In this document: positions 54,717 through 64,000 of the stretch, in pieces
Layout of the letters: each line of letters opens with the position of its first letter
Numbering within the stretch: the first letter of the stretch is position 1
NCBI GenBank assembly: GCA_033558025.1
Contig: JAUCEF010000016.1
Span: 1,984,001 to 2,048,000 of the forward strand
DNA from: Phytophthora sp. 'mugwort'
Lineage: Eukaryota; Oomycota; Peronosporomycetes; Peronosporales; Peronosporaceae
Direction: 5' to 3'
DNA length: 64,000 bases
Notes under the pieces: model-generated
What the model saw: the letters and a program-made list of their open reading frames with translations, nothing else
The model's database searches: none
What the model was told of the DNA's origin: nothing
Made by a program: the position numbers and the translations under genes

Positions 54717-54899
54717 ACCGCCGAGCAGAACGGAGTACGTGCCATAAGAATGATTAGGACGGTAACAGAGAAAATGAGATGTCTACTGAATCATTTTGAG
54801 CTGCCGGTAGAGATGTGGGCAGCGGTGGCAGCGACTGCAGTATATTGTGTGAACATCATGCCAAACTCGACAGGGATATGGAAGTGCCCTATGCTGTAA
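54717..54899 (+). pseudogene. Ty1/copia integrase C-terminal core fragment
   Basis: A 60-codon frame reads TAEQNGVRAIRMIRTVTEKM, RCLLNHFELPVEMWAAVAAT and AVYCVNIMPNS, the region around the catalytic Glu of copia integrase (normally A-E-Q-N-G-V-A-E-R) where the Glu of the ER pair has been lost. It ends at a TAA (54897-54899). The isolated fragment has no LTR or RT nearby. Confidence 0.75.
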
Positions 54900-55309
54900 G
54901 GCACCGTGAGTTGCCCTCATACTCGCGGCTGCATACATCGACCGCAACCACCGATCTGTTACAAGACAATGCAGTCCGGCAAGACTGTCGACCAAGCTTC
55001 GCTCGGTCTTGCGCTCCCGAGAGCTTCTTGTTCATCTTCGAGTAGTATGTAAGTATGAATAAAACTAGACATAGCTAATTGCTGGTTTCGAACCAAATCA
55101 TTTGGTACATCGCTAAGCGGAGTAGCAACGAATGAGTGGCTGTCAAAGCCATAATAATCTCTGATAGAGACGAACGGCAACATGCTCTCTGATGTGCACG
55201 CACGTGCGATGTGATCGAAGGCATCGTTTAATCTGCTTCATAACGCTTCTGCAGTTGACATGGACCATAAAATCCGAGATCACGGTATGTGGTGAGATTG
55301 CCACTATGT

Positions 55310-55581
55310 CGCTTGTCGATAAGGCATGAAGTTCGGGAGAAGAAAGCAATGTCATTCGCCCAAGCAGCAATACATTTATCACGCAAGCTGTGCGATTGCG
55401 GTCAAACGATGATTTACTGGCTGGGCCTTGCACCCTGCAGTAATCCGGATATATATTGGATTGGATCAGCTTCCCAGTCAACGTAATTTCCAGATTAGTA
55501 AAACGAGTTGCCATGCGCAAGCACTCTGGGATGTTTCCATAAATGGGCCGCACAACACGATCAACTCGAAGGTTCGAGGCT
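55310..55581. repeat. Dispersed repeat copy B next to alcohol dehydrogenase
   Basis: The counterpart of 47298-47551. It ends about 47 bases before the ATG of the alcohol dehydrogenase gene, directly abutting its core promoter, so it forms the immediate upstream region of that gene. Confidence 0.75.
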
Positions 55582-55591
55582 CGAACTCCGA

Positions 55592-55607
55592 GCTCACTTA
55601 GCAATTT
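55592..55607 (+). promoter_or_regulatory. Oomycete Inr/FPR-like core promoter
   Basis: GCTCACTTAGCAATTT matches 14 of 16 positions of GCTCATTYYNCAWTTT and lies 36 bases upstream of the ATG at 55628. Confidence 0.6.
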
Positions 55608-55627
55608 ACCAGCAGCAGACAGCAAGG

Positions 55628-56695
55628 ATGTCCACCGCCCCAAGAACTGTGCACGCCTACGCTTGCTTCGGCAAGGACGAGGAGGTCAAACCCTGGGAGT
55701 ACCAGTCGCGTCCACTGGGCCCCGAGGATGTGGAGATCAAGATCTCTCACTGTGGTATCTGCGGTTCCGACCTGCACACCATTGAGAGCGGCTGGGGTCC
55801 GACCACGTATCCATGTGTGGTGGGCCACGAGATCGTCGGCGAGGTGACCTTGGCTGGGCCCAACGTTAAGGGGATGAAGGTTGGCGACCGTGTCGGTGTT
55901 GGCGCTCAAGTTTGGGCTTGCCTGAACAAGGACACTGCCGCTCCGTGCAAGGAATGTGCCAGCGGTGATGATGCCTATTGCGCGCACAAGGTGTGGACCT
56001 ACAATGACACGTACAAGAACGATGGAGCCAGCTCGTACGGCGGCTACGCCGACTACGTACGTGTTGCTCACGAATACGCGTTCAAGATCCCGGAGAACAT
56101 TCCGTCAGACGTTGCCGCTCCGCTGTTGTGTGCTGGCACGACGGTGTTCACGCCGCTCAAGGAAGCTGGTGTAAAGCCGGGCAAACGTGTCGGTGTCGTG
56201 GGTATCGGAGGCCTTGGTCATTTGGCCATTCAGTTCGCCAAGGCGCTGGGTGCTGATGCCGTTGTGGCGTTCTCTCGCTCGGCCAACAAGGAGAAGGAGG
56301 TGCGTGCCCTTGGTGCGACCGAGTTCGTCGTGTACACGGACGAGCAACAGGCTGCAGCCGCTGCTGGATCGGTGGATGTGCTGCTGATCTGCGCGAATGC
56401 CGACAACATGCCATACATGCTGTTCCTCAACTTCCTGGCCGTGCGCGGGTCGTGCATCATGGTCGGTCTTCCCACTGACGACGTCAAGTTCAACGCCTTC
56501 GGTGTTGTGGGCAAGGGCGCCAAGTTTGTGGGCAGCAACATCGGCAGCATCCAGGATATCAAGGACATGCTGGAGGTGGCATCTAAGAAGAACGTACACG
56601 CGGTGATTCAAAAGCTACCAATGAGCAAGGCAAACGAAGGCATCAAGATGATGCGCGACGGCACTGTACGCTACCGCGTCGTGCTCGAGAACTAG
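55628..56695 (+). CDS. Zinc-dependent, NADP-type alcohol dehydrogenase (second intact copy)
   Basis: A 355-residue intronless paralogue of the gene at 13470, with the same start (MSTAPRTVHAYACF) and end (RYRVVLEN). Zinc ligands are present in HCGICGSDLH, GHEIVG and LLCAGTT; the structural zinc Cys set is kept in WACLNKDTAAPCKEC and DDAYC. The coenzyme motif GIGGLGHLAIQFAKALGA and the FSRSANKE stretch indicate NADP(H). An open frame continues 40 codons upstream of the chosen ATG, but that part lies in repeat and core promoter sequence, and the ATG aligns with the paralogue, so 55628 is preferred. Differences from the other copy are scattered (for example CANADN for TADANN), which suggests old duplication with both kept under selection. 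Confidence 0.95.
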   Translation: MSTAPRTVHAYACFGKDEEVKPWEYQSRPLGPEDVEIKISHCGICGSDLHTIESGWGPTTYPCVVGHEIVGEVTLAGPNVKGMKVGDRVGVGAQVWACLNKDTAAPCKECASGDDAYCAHKVWTYNDTYKNDGASSYGGYADYVRVAHEYAFKIPENIPSDVAAPLLCAGTTVFTPLKEAGVKPGKRVGVVGIGGLGHLAIQFAKALGADAVVAFSRSANKEKEVRALGATEFVVYTDEQQAAAAAGSVDVLLICANADNMPYMLFLNFLAVRGSCIMVGLPTDDVKFNAFGVVGKGAKFVGSNIGSIQDIKDMLEVASKKNVHAVIQKLPMSKANEGIKMMRDGTVRYRVVLEN

Positions 56696-57091
56696 GTGTG
56701 CTGCAGCGAACAGGTCCATCCATATACCTAATAAACCATGATTGAATGCTTCGAATGGATGGTATTCTATCGAATGCGAGGGCTGGTCCTTCTTGCAAAA
56801 TGGCAGGCGTTGTGCGGGGCGAGGGCTGTTTTATTATACAGATGATCCACTCGCTTTATACCATCGAAAACCAACTAGCGGAAATTCCCGAATAATACCC
56901 TCTACCCGAAGTACCTCTCAGAGTAACTTCACTGTAACTCTAGAGTAACCTTACGTAGCCTCGCCTGCAGTAGCCACCCCAGCCACCAACCATCTCACCA
57001 GAGGCTGCCTCGCGTGTCAAACCTATTACACCCAACCATTCATGCAGTCTGCATTGTCTTTCCATCCCTCAGCGCTTCCTCATTCGGCGAA
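56696..57091. other. Intergenic, no gene
   Basis: 3' flank of the alcohol dehydrogenase and upstream region of the pogo-type transposase; no motif recognised and no terminal inverted repeat found. Confidence 0.4.
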
Positions 57092-58390
57092 ATGCCTACA
57101 AAATTCCCGATCAGCATCTGGCGCAAGCAAGAGGTCCTTCGGTGGATCAAGGAAGACGGCGATGGCGTCCCAACGTGAGCCATCAAGCACTTCAGTGCGA
57201 GGGGTTGGAAGCTAGACGGTGGCAGCGTCCGCCGCTGGTGGCGTGACCGTGAACAGCTGCTAGCTGCTGATCCGGCCAGCAAACGCCGTGCAGGAGGTGG
57301 GCGGCGTCCTCTTTCCGGCGCAATGGAGGAGGCGCTCTACGATGAGGTTGTAGCAAAGCGGCTCAAAAAGGAGAAGGTTACACGTGCGTGGATTGGCCAT
57401 ATGGCCAGGGTAATTTTCGCTTGTCAGGAGACCACCAGCGCCAGCCCTCAAGGCTTCGTGGCCTCCCCACACTGGATCAGGGGCTTTATGCGGCGTTATG
57501 GGCTGTCCCTGCGGCGGCGCACCAATCTAACAACACTCAGTGACGACAAGCTAGTGGATCGTGCCGTTTCCTATATGACGTTTCTGCAAAGTGCGAAGCC
57601 CACCATGGACCTGCACCGAACGCTATTGATGGATGAAACGGTCGTTTATTTCGAAGACGCGCGTAATCAAACCGTGGACATCATCTGCAGTCGCCTCGTT
57701 ATGGTCCGCTCTACGGGGTTTTCGTCCATGCGGATTACGATGATACTCGCAGTGACAGCAGCGGGCTAAAAGCTTCCACCACTTCTGATATGGAAAGGCA
57801 AAGCTTTGCCTTCGTTTGACGAAATTGGCGGCGTTTATGTGGCTCACCAGCCACGCGCGTGCGTCACAGCCAGCTCTTGAAACGCTGGATCGATCTCGCA
57901 TTCCCGCTGGTCGACACAGGTGAAGGGAAGCACCCCGTTTGGGACTCCATGCGCGCGCACATCTCCAAGGAGTTGAAGGCTAAGTGTGCTGCTCGGAACG
58001 TGAGCATGTGGGTTATTCCTCGGGGTCTGACGCCGTGCCTGCAAGCAGGCGACATCGGCATCTACAAGACGTTCAAGGACCTGCTGTACATGGAGATCAA
58101 TGCGTGGAAGGAGAGCGATAAGGTCGAGTACACGCGGTTCGGCAACCCTCGCATGCCGTCTGTAGGAGTTATCTGTGGATGGGTCAAGAAGGCGTGGCGT
58201 GACACTGACTGTGAAACGGTGGCCAATTCAGTCGCTGCAGCAGGCTTTGCTGACCACTGTATGGACTGGCAAGTTACGCGGCACGACGTGTACGGAGATC
58301 GGTTTTGTGAGAAGCGAGCAAGACGAGGGTGACTTTAACCTCGACGAGCTTCGTGATGCCCTTGATGACATTGCTATGATTGACGAGTAA
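57092..58390 (+). pseudogene. pogo/Tigger-type transposase (DDE_1), broken
   Basis: From the ATG at 57092 the frame gives MPTKFPISIWRKQEVLRWI and a helix-turn-helix region with GGSVRRWWRDREQLL, a second HTH (ALYDEVVAKRLKKEKVTRAW, WIRGFMRRYGLSLRRRTN), and a DDE core: LLMDETVVYFED, DSMRAHISKELKAK, WVIPRGLTPCLQAGDIGIYK. These give the Asp residues of a pogo-family DDE_1 domain. Damage: TGA at 57176-57178, TAA at 57768, one frameshift near 57855 and one near 58310, after which the acidic tail DFNLDELRDALDDIAMIDE ends at 58390. The frame is otherwise well kept, so the copy is not very old. Confidence 0.85.
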
Positions 58391-58510
58391 GCACGGTAAA
58401 AGTAGACTGTAATACTGTGTTACCCTTTGTGATCACAAGCAATACAGTGCAACCCTTTGTGCTCACGAGTACAAAAACTTTTTCTTTCATGCAATTTTAA
58501 AGGTAACCAA

Positions 58511-58588
58511 GGGTGCTTGGATACTCAGATGGTAAGAGCACCGCGTTTTATGCGGATGGACGCAGGTTCGATCCCTGCCGTGTCCACA
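58511..58588 (+). tRNA. tRNA-like sequence, anticodon TTT (Lys), probably a pseudogene or SINE head
   Basis: A B box GGTTCGATCCC sits in a perfect T arm (GCAGG TTCGATC CCTGC, 58562-58578); the anticodon arm CCGC GTTTTAT GCGG shows loop TTT; the D arm region is ACTCAGATGGTAAGAG. The acceptor stem is poor (several G-T pairs and one mismatch), and three extra bases lie between acceptor and D arm. A T-run follows at 58589. The sequence may therefore be a decayed tRNA or a tRNA-derived element rather than a working gene. Confidence 0.45.
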
Positions 58589-59159
58589 TTTTTTACTTTT
58601 TAAATACGACTTTAATTACTATCTGTTAAGGGGATGGGGTATATAGAAACTTGAACTCCATCGTTAGCTTAGGTTGCTAATCGTCCGACGTAGAACAATA
58701 TTGTTCCGCACCAGGAAACGCTGACACCACCCGTTAGAGACGTGTAATGCTGCCCCAGTCGTGCTCAGCGACCCAGCTAGTAGTCCAATGGACAATCATG
58801 CTCCGCGCAACGCGGGCTCCAGATTATTTCTAGCAGCGCGGACTCAGTTCGCGACACCCGCTAAAGCAACTTTGGTGTAATCTTAGATGGGGGTGAAACC
58901 TAGCCAGCTCGGCAAGTTGAAGCAAAGCTTGTGGGTTAAGCTCTGTGTGCGAAGCACGCGGACTTAAACCCAGGACCAGCATGGTTAGATCTAGCTCGGC
59001 TTTGGGTTCTGCCACCTTTCTTAGGATCGTCAGGTGCTTAGCTGGGCGATAGGATAGCATGCAGAGTATCTTTTTCTTTGATGTCAAAGAAGCAGTGATA
59101 CCCGTCCCAAGAGCATCTTCGCGCAGCTACAATATGGTACAAGGCGTTCAGAAGGTGCT
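58589..59159. other. No gene recognised
   Basis: The sequence after the tRNA-like element has short frames only (58830-59087 minus, no motif). It contains paired GTTAAGC / GCGGACTTAAACC inverted stretches near 58935-58975 that could form a hairpin. Confidence 0.3.
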
Positions 59160-59640
59160 CAAAATTGCTCAAAGGTGCTCAAATCGAAGCTGCTTTAATG
59201 CGAGCCCAAGTCCGTCGGACACGACAAATCGGCCACCACGAGGGAGACTGTAGCGCCCGCTGTTGACAAATTGGAGCTCATTCTTCTGACCCCTACACTA
59301 GTCTTCCTGTCGAGCTTATGCTTCTTGGCAACCGCTCGGACGCTCAAGCCTCCAGTTCTTTGACTACAAACAAATGTTCTTCTACCGTGAACTTGCGCTT
59401 CATCGCCACGACTAGAATTTGAGAATGAAAGGTGAAATCTGTTCCCTGAGCTCGTCCGGCGTCCTCACTGAGGAGGTAGCCTGCAATGGCCAACGCACTT
59501 GCCGTCACAGTTGATTTATGTGGGCACCGATCTGATAACTCTGATAACTCAGATAATTAAAATCAGAGGAGGGGCATTCTTAGAGGGATGGGGCACAATC
59601 TCAGATTTTCTTACAGTATTTATGCCGTTTTATGGGTATT
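59160..59640 (-). repeat. Second copy of the HTH-type transposon relic
   Basis: On the minus strand the ATG at 59403 gives MKRKFTVEEHLFVVKELEA, then (after a stop or frame change) AKKHKLDRKTS-type sequence at about 59325, as in the relic at 30641 and 33917. The sequence upstream (to 59640) also matches the 30680-30900 region in inverse orientation, including the CCATCCCT block. No catalytic domain follows. Confidence 0.55.
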
Positions 59641-60252
59641 CCATAATGGAACAGCCGGTAATACCATCTATTTGGTACTTATTGCCATGTGTGCTCTCAC
59701 AACCAACGGCTTGCTTAATAACTCGTCGCAGTCAATGCCCGATTAAGTATACAGTACCCGACTTGTATAGAGCCGGAAAGTTATCACATGAAGTATCCTA
59801 ATTGTATAGACGACGTTCATTCCCGTATAGCTTGGCTTTGGCAGCATGCCAATCTCATTACCCATCATCTAGGGTAAAATTTACTTTATCTTCGTTTTCG
59901 TGTGCTTAACGAACATCAACTTGTGTCAGTCATTTCGGCTCAAAGCTGGATTTGGGAATTGTGCGATTTAGCGTGTTTTCGTGCGCCCATCTTGTTCTCA
60001 TTTCGGTGTCACCAAAATTAGACGATTTGGTCGCACCAGGTTGCCTTACAATTTCTTTTAATCTTTTTGATCGCTGCTTAAATCGATACAGTTTGGTAGC
60101 GACGTGTCATCAACGATTTTGTTAGCAAGTGCGTATCTCAAGCGCGTTACGATTGAAAGCACATTCTGATTGGTGAAAATACATCATCCCTACGCGACCG
60201 CCCATAACCTCACCAACGCGCTCAAGCTACGACCGAGTAACTTGCCGGCGAG
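59641..60252. other. Intergenic, no gene recognised
   Basis: AT-rich with no open frame of interest; it leads up to the ATG of the Crypton-like gene. Confidence 0.4.
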
Positions 60253-62265
60253 ATGGAAGGACTCGAGCAGCCAACAGCTATGGCAACAGACAGTACAGCA
60301 ACAGACAGTCGACAGGTAGACTTCCAGACGCCGTCGCGTGGGCATCTTGATGGAGCTTAGGTCCGCAACGCATTCACAGCGCCCAATACGAAGAAGGCCT
60401 ACAGAAGTTACATCAAGAGCATATCTGTATGGATTCGCGTTCCTCAGTCATCACCCAAAGTGTTTTTTGCATGGATGGGAGCATTGACCTCACAGTATTC
60501 CTCCCTAGGCATTTCGAAGCTTTCCTCCTCCACGAGATGAACGGAGGAAAGATCAAGGTTTCGACCCTCAGTGGCTACAGGAGCGCCATAAAAGACGTGT
60601 ATCGCCAGAAACGCATGTCATTGCCGACGGAGTATCTAAGCGATATGAAAACATTTTCAGGGGGTTGAAGCGGGTGGAGGCAGACGACGACCAAGCGGGG
60701 CGATTTCACAAGCTAGGCAAGGAGCCTCTAACTTTCTCGCTGTACGTCCCGCTAGCCGAACGCACGCTCCATTTGAGTGACAATGGATTTGCGTGTCTTT
60801 TTTTAATCACACAGTGGAACCTCATGTGCCGCTCCAAATCAGTGGAGACGCTACACCTTTCACACATGCAGTGGGCCGACGACAGCGTCAGATGTGTTCT
60901 TCACAAAACTAAACCAACCAAGAAGGTTCCGGGCCAAAAAATCCCCGTCACATTTATGCGAATCGTGTGCAGCCATCATGATGGCGCTAGAGCTCTACCT
61001 GGCCTCCAACCGAACTCTAATTTCGAGGAGGCTATTTCCTGGCTCAAATCAAAAATCCAGATTCGGGAAGACGTTTGGAAAAATGCTCGAGAACACTATT
61101 GGTGAAAAAAATTACGGAACTCATTCTATACGAAACGAGTTGCTATGTACGCTAGTAGTGGAAGTACTGGGGGCCATCGTTTGTTAACATCTGTTTGCGC
61201 TGTGGATGGTCATTGGGTGGAGTCCAAGATCGTTATATTTTCGATATGAAGGTGCTGGTGATCAATATCTTGGACGTGTTGTTGCTGGTTTGCCGCAAAA
61301 CAGCTCTCATTTAGCATACTACCACCGCACTTCGAAGATCCTCACGATGACTTTGTGGTAGAGTGCACGCGACTCATATTCCTTCGCTGATCGATTACGC
61401 CCGCATTGCTCGTGTGTTCCAGTTGTGCCTTGCCTCGGTGGTCAAGTATGCTAATTTTATTCGCGAAAAGCTGGAGCACAAACACGGGATGCTCTCTTCC
61501 TATGTTTTCTGCAATCCTGGCGTAATGAATAAACTTTTTTTTTTCGAACGGCTTAAGCGATAGTCGCAGCACGTGGATGTGTCCGACTGGAATACCGCCG
61601 CATGTCGAGCTTTTTCAGCAGCACGCAGAGACTTGCAAGGCGATTACTCAGTTGCCGGATGTACTGTTCGACGGAGTTGCAAAACCCCTGGAGGAAAGAT
61701 GCATTACACAACAAAGCGTGACTAGAGAAAACATCAGTTCGACAATCCGTGGGCTTTTGAAAACTGGATTATGGCGTGGTCAAGAGATTCGAGAGCAAAC
61801 AATATTCCAGTCAAAGCGGAGTAATATTGTGCACCATTGGCAATCGGATGGGCGTTTTCGTCGGATGCCAGAAATGTTGTCTTTCCGCAACTAGATGTGC
61901 TCAGCGTGTGGCGTATAGGGTGGCTTGACCATCCTGCAGACGGACATCCGTCTTTTCGAGTGCTGCAAGCGTCTGACTTCACTAAAATCAACCCCAAAAT
62001 GTTTTCCGAGTGGAAAGTGCTGGTTCGGCACATCACTGCTGGTGTAGAGGATAGTACGGGGCAGTCAATGGGTCGCCCAACTATTAAACGCGATGTTGAC
62101 AGTCTTTACCATCTTGGTATGGCCAATGTGCCCATGACTGAGCCAGTACACCTAAAGAAGAGTCGACCAGATCGCGCAGTCACCATCTTTCGACGCATCC
62201 GGCAGGCTATCCACGAGGCCAACCCACAGGCGATCTGTGCCGTTCCCCACAAGATAACGATGTAG
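60253..62265 (+). pseudogene. Crypton-type tyrosine recombinase, broken
   Basis: From the ATG at 60253 (MEGLEQPTAMATDSTATDSR) pieces in three frames give the N-terminal core-binding part (RNAFTAPNTKKAYRSYIKSI, GGKIKVSTLSGYRSAIKDVY), then the catalytic part NLMCRSKSVETLHLSHMQW with the first Arg (about 60830), THSIRK (about 61125, the HxxR motif), CGWSLGGVQDRYIF with the likely nucleophile Tyr (about 61210-61250) and GDQYLGRVVAGLPQNS. A C-terminal GCR1-like portion follows (VWRIGWLDHPADGHPSFRVL, FSEWKVLVRHITAG), ending at a TAG at 62263. It resembles the Crypton elements of oomycetes, which use a tyrosine recombinase rather than a DDE enzyme. At least five frameshifts and stops are present. 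No element ends found. Confidence 0.75.
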
Positions 62266-62482
62266 GACTACAAGTACATGCTATTGTCCTGGCGAGATGA
62301 AGTGGTACACCACTTTCACACAAACCAGTGTTGAACCGCGAAAAACGAACCGACATGAACCGCAAGACCGGCTATTAGAATGGTTGGCTCCCCACCGTCA
62401 TTGTTTTCTTGTCGCGAGCTGCTCGATCTCTTTCGTCATCAAGCTATGACCCACCGAACACCCCAGGATAAAATCTCATTTT

Positions 62483-63902
62483 GTGCGTACGCACAGGTAT
62501 ATTTTGGAAGAAGCTCAGCAACGGCTGGACCCCTTGGGCCGAGCCGTGCAAGAGCGTGTAGTCAAGTGTTTGGCGGTGTTAGAGAGCCTGGTTGCGCGCG
62601 TGGTGTCTGCGTGGAACCAGTATGGCGACGATGCGTTTGCGGTGCCTCCAGCGAAGCGTGGCTGCCCAGCGAGGTCGGAGGCCAAAGATTATCATGATTA
62701 TATTACAGAATAATACATGACCGTAATTTATCTCGAAAACTGACGACGACCTCGACTATCATCTGCGATGAGCTACAAATTCTGACAGGTGTAGCCATTC
62801 CTGAGCGGACCATGCGCGACGAGCTCAAGAAGATGGGCGTCTCCTACATCCGTGGCCGCAAACGAGACCCAAGAGCGGACTCGAAGGTAAATATTGCGTT
62901 TAGGAATGCATATCTACAAAAGAAGGTTGCCAACCTCACTGCAAGTTCGTATCCAAAGTGGGTAGAGGTATATATATATTTTTAGATGAAAGCTACTGTA
63001 ACGTGAACCACGTTGCCCCCGCAACGTGGTTTGTTAAAAAAAAAACTCACCTCTTACATAGGAGAGGGCAGCGCTTCTGCATTGTGGGCGCAGGCACCGT
63101 GCTTGTAATTAATGGCCAACTGCACGCCGAGTGGGTCCCAGGGTCGCTGAAAAGCTTCGCATCTGAAGGCCAGCGACGACTCCGACTACCACGGGAACTT
63201 CACGGACGAGCTGTTCGAGGCCTGGTTCGAGGACATCTGCAAGGAACAATTGGACCGGTACGGATCGTGCCGCATCCGCATGGACGGCACGGCCTACCAC
63301 AAGGTCATCGAGGATCCAGCGCCATTAAGCTCCAGGTCCAAGGCGGAGGTGGTGCAGTGGCTGCACAGACACGGCGTCATATTGTTCGTGAAGAACTACA
63401 AGAACAAGAAGCTTGAGCGACTCATCAAGCAGATACGTGCTCCCAATGCTTTATTATTCGTTAACGTGCAATACTAACTAGTGTTCTACAGGCAAAATCA
63501 CCTACGACGTACAGGGCCGTCTCTAAGCCCAGCAGTACAGACACGAAGTCTTGTACACGTCCCCCCCCCACCATCCTGAGCATCAACCAATCGAGATAGT
63601 ATGGGGGCGCTCAAGAACCGGATCGCGATGGGCCCGGCGACGTTTCCCTGGCCGATTTGGGCATTAAGACCAACGCTGGCCTGCAGGCTATCACTAAGCA
63701 TGAGTGGCTCGGTGCGTACCGCAAGGTAAGGGAGCAAGAGGATGCGTACCTGGAGGAGCAGCCAACGCCGGAAATGACGCCATCGCCATCGATCCAAGAA
63801 CTGCAGCACCTTGGTAGTGAGATCAAGAACAACAGCAGCAGCCCGAAAAAATAAAGCGCAGCGTACAATGCGCCGAGTTCACGGAGTACGAGATAGAGCT
63901 CT
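62483..63902 (+). pseudogene. Tc1/mariner-IS630 type (DDE_3) transposase, broken, with intron
   Basis: The N-terminal helix region YILEEAQQRLDPLGRAVQER (62483-62710) is followed in other frames by LTGVAIPERTMRDELKKMG (second HTH, about 62780), then the DDE core: IFLDESYCNVNHVAPATWF with the first Asp (about 62980), RFCIVGAGTVLVINGQLHAE, a middle block ending CRIRMDGTAYHK with the second Asp (about 63270), and HHPEHQPIEIVW with the third acidic residue (about 63570). Between the last two a short intron appears likely at about 63438-63492, with GTGCTC at the donor, a branch-like TACTAAC at 63471 and CTACAG before the next exon. Stops and frameshifts near 62715, 62985-63045 and 63170 break the gene. 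The C-terminal acidic tail ends near 63902. Confidence 0.75.
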
Positions 63903-64000
63903 AATAATCAATTCATAGAGGTTATTCATTGACGTCTCATTATGAAAAAAAGATTCTGATTCAGTACCGCAAATGCTCAATGAGAAACAGCTGGCAGGTG
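63903..64000. other. Window end, no gene
   Basis: AT-rich flank of the transposase; no terminal repeat could be paired. Confidence 0.4.

Noticed and set aside
55508..55627. Upstream in-frame extension of the alcohol dehydrogenase by 40 residues
   Set aside because: It covers repeat DNA and the core promoter, and the paralogue starts at the equivalent of 55628.

Overview
The window looks like nuclear DNA of an oomycete, most likely Phytophthora or a close relative. The clues are a decayed Crinkler (CRN)-type effector gene, a full-size PDR/ABCG transporter, and three or four gene starts preceded by a match to the oomycete 16-nt Inr/FPR core promoter (GCTCATTYYNCAWTTT). Introns are very short, and the mix of DNA transposons, Crypton-like tyrosine recombinase and Ty3/copia relics is typical of these genomes. 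Most of the sequence is transposon-derived. The clearly intact host genes are few: two zinc alcohol dehydrogenases (13470-14540 and 55628-56695), the ABCG transporter (21357-25463), an FKBP/TPR membrane-anchored protein (26304-27454, minus strand, one intron), a dynamin-family GTPase (44798-47047), and a PPR-like protein made of two homologous halves (50515-53154).

Layout. 1-8480: a MULE N-terminal relic, a PIF/Harbinger element with definable ends (551-3306, TTA target duplication), a CRN-type pseudogene (3689-4895) cut off by a minus-strand MULE relic (4810-6646), then a 71-bp tandem repeat array (7020-7508). 8481-11960: a long-inverted-repeat element whose right arm was split by a second Harbinger element (9108-11934, TTA duplication), whose transposase 5' portion appears inverted. 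12022-14540: a 5'-truncated and then a complete alcohol dehydrogenase. 14690-19470: copia relics around a MULE with a SWIM finger. 20025-28689: a stop-containing membrane-protein fragment, the ABCG transporter, the FKBP/TPR gene and a third, deleted alcohol dehydrogenase on the minus strand. 29245-43296: a nest of elements in which a hAT element (30964-33916, 8-bp duplication) sits inside an HTH-type transposon relic, next to a Ty3/gypsy chromovirus (34150-43296) whose 3' LTR was split by a 5'-truncated LINE. 44798-56695: dynamin, PPR, a 641-bp MITE-like element, a copia fragment and the fourth alcohol dehydrogenase. 57092-64000: a pogo-type transposase, a tRNA-like sequence, a Crypton-like tyrosine recombinase and a Tc1/IS630-type DDE transposase.

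How the pieces relate. Four alcohol dehydrogenase copies of one subfamily lie in the window (two intact, one truncated, one deleted) and are separated by transposon blocks, so an originally tighter family seems to have been spread and partly destroyed by insertions. Together with the PDR transporter and the CRN relic this has the character of a gene-sparse, repeat-rich compartment. Product names rest on motifs read by eye; no database search was possible.
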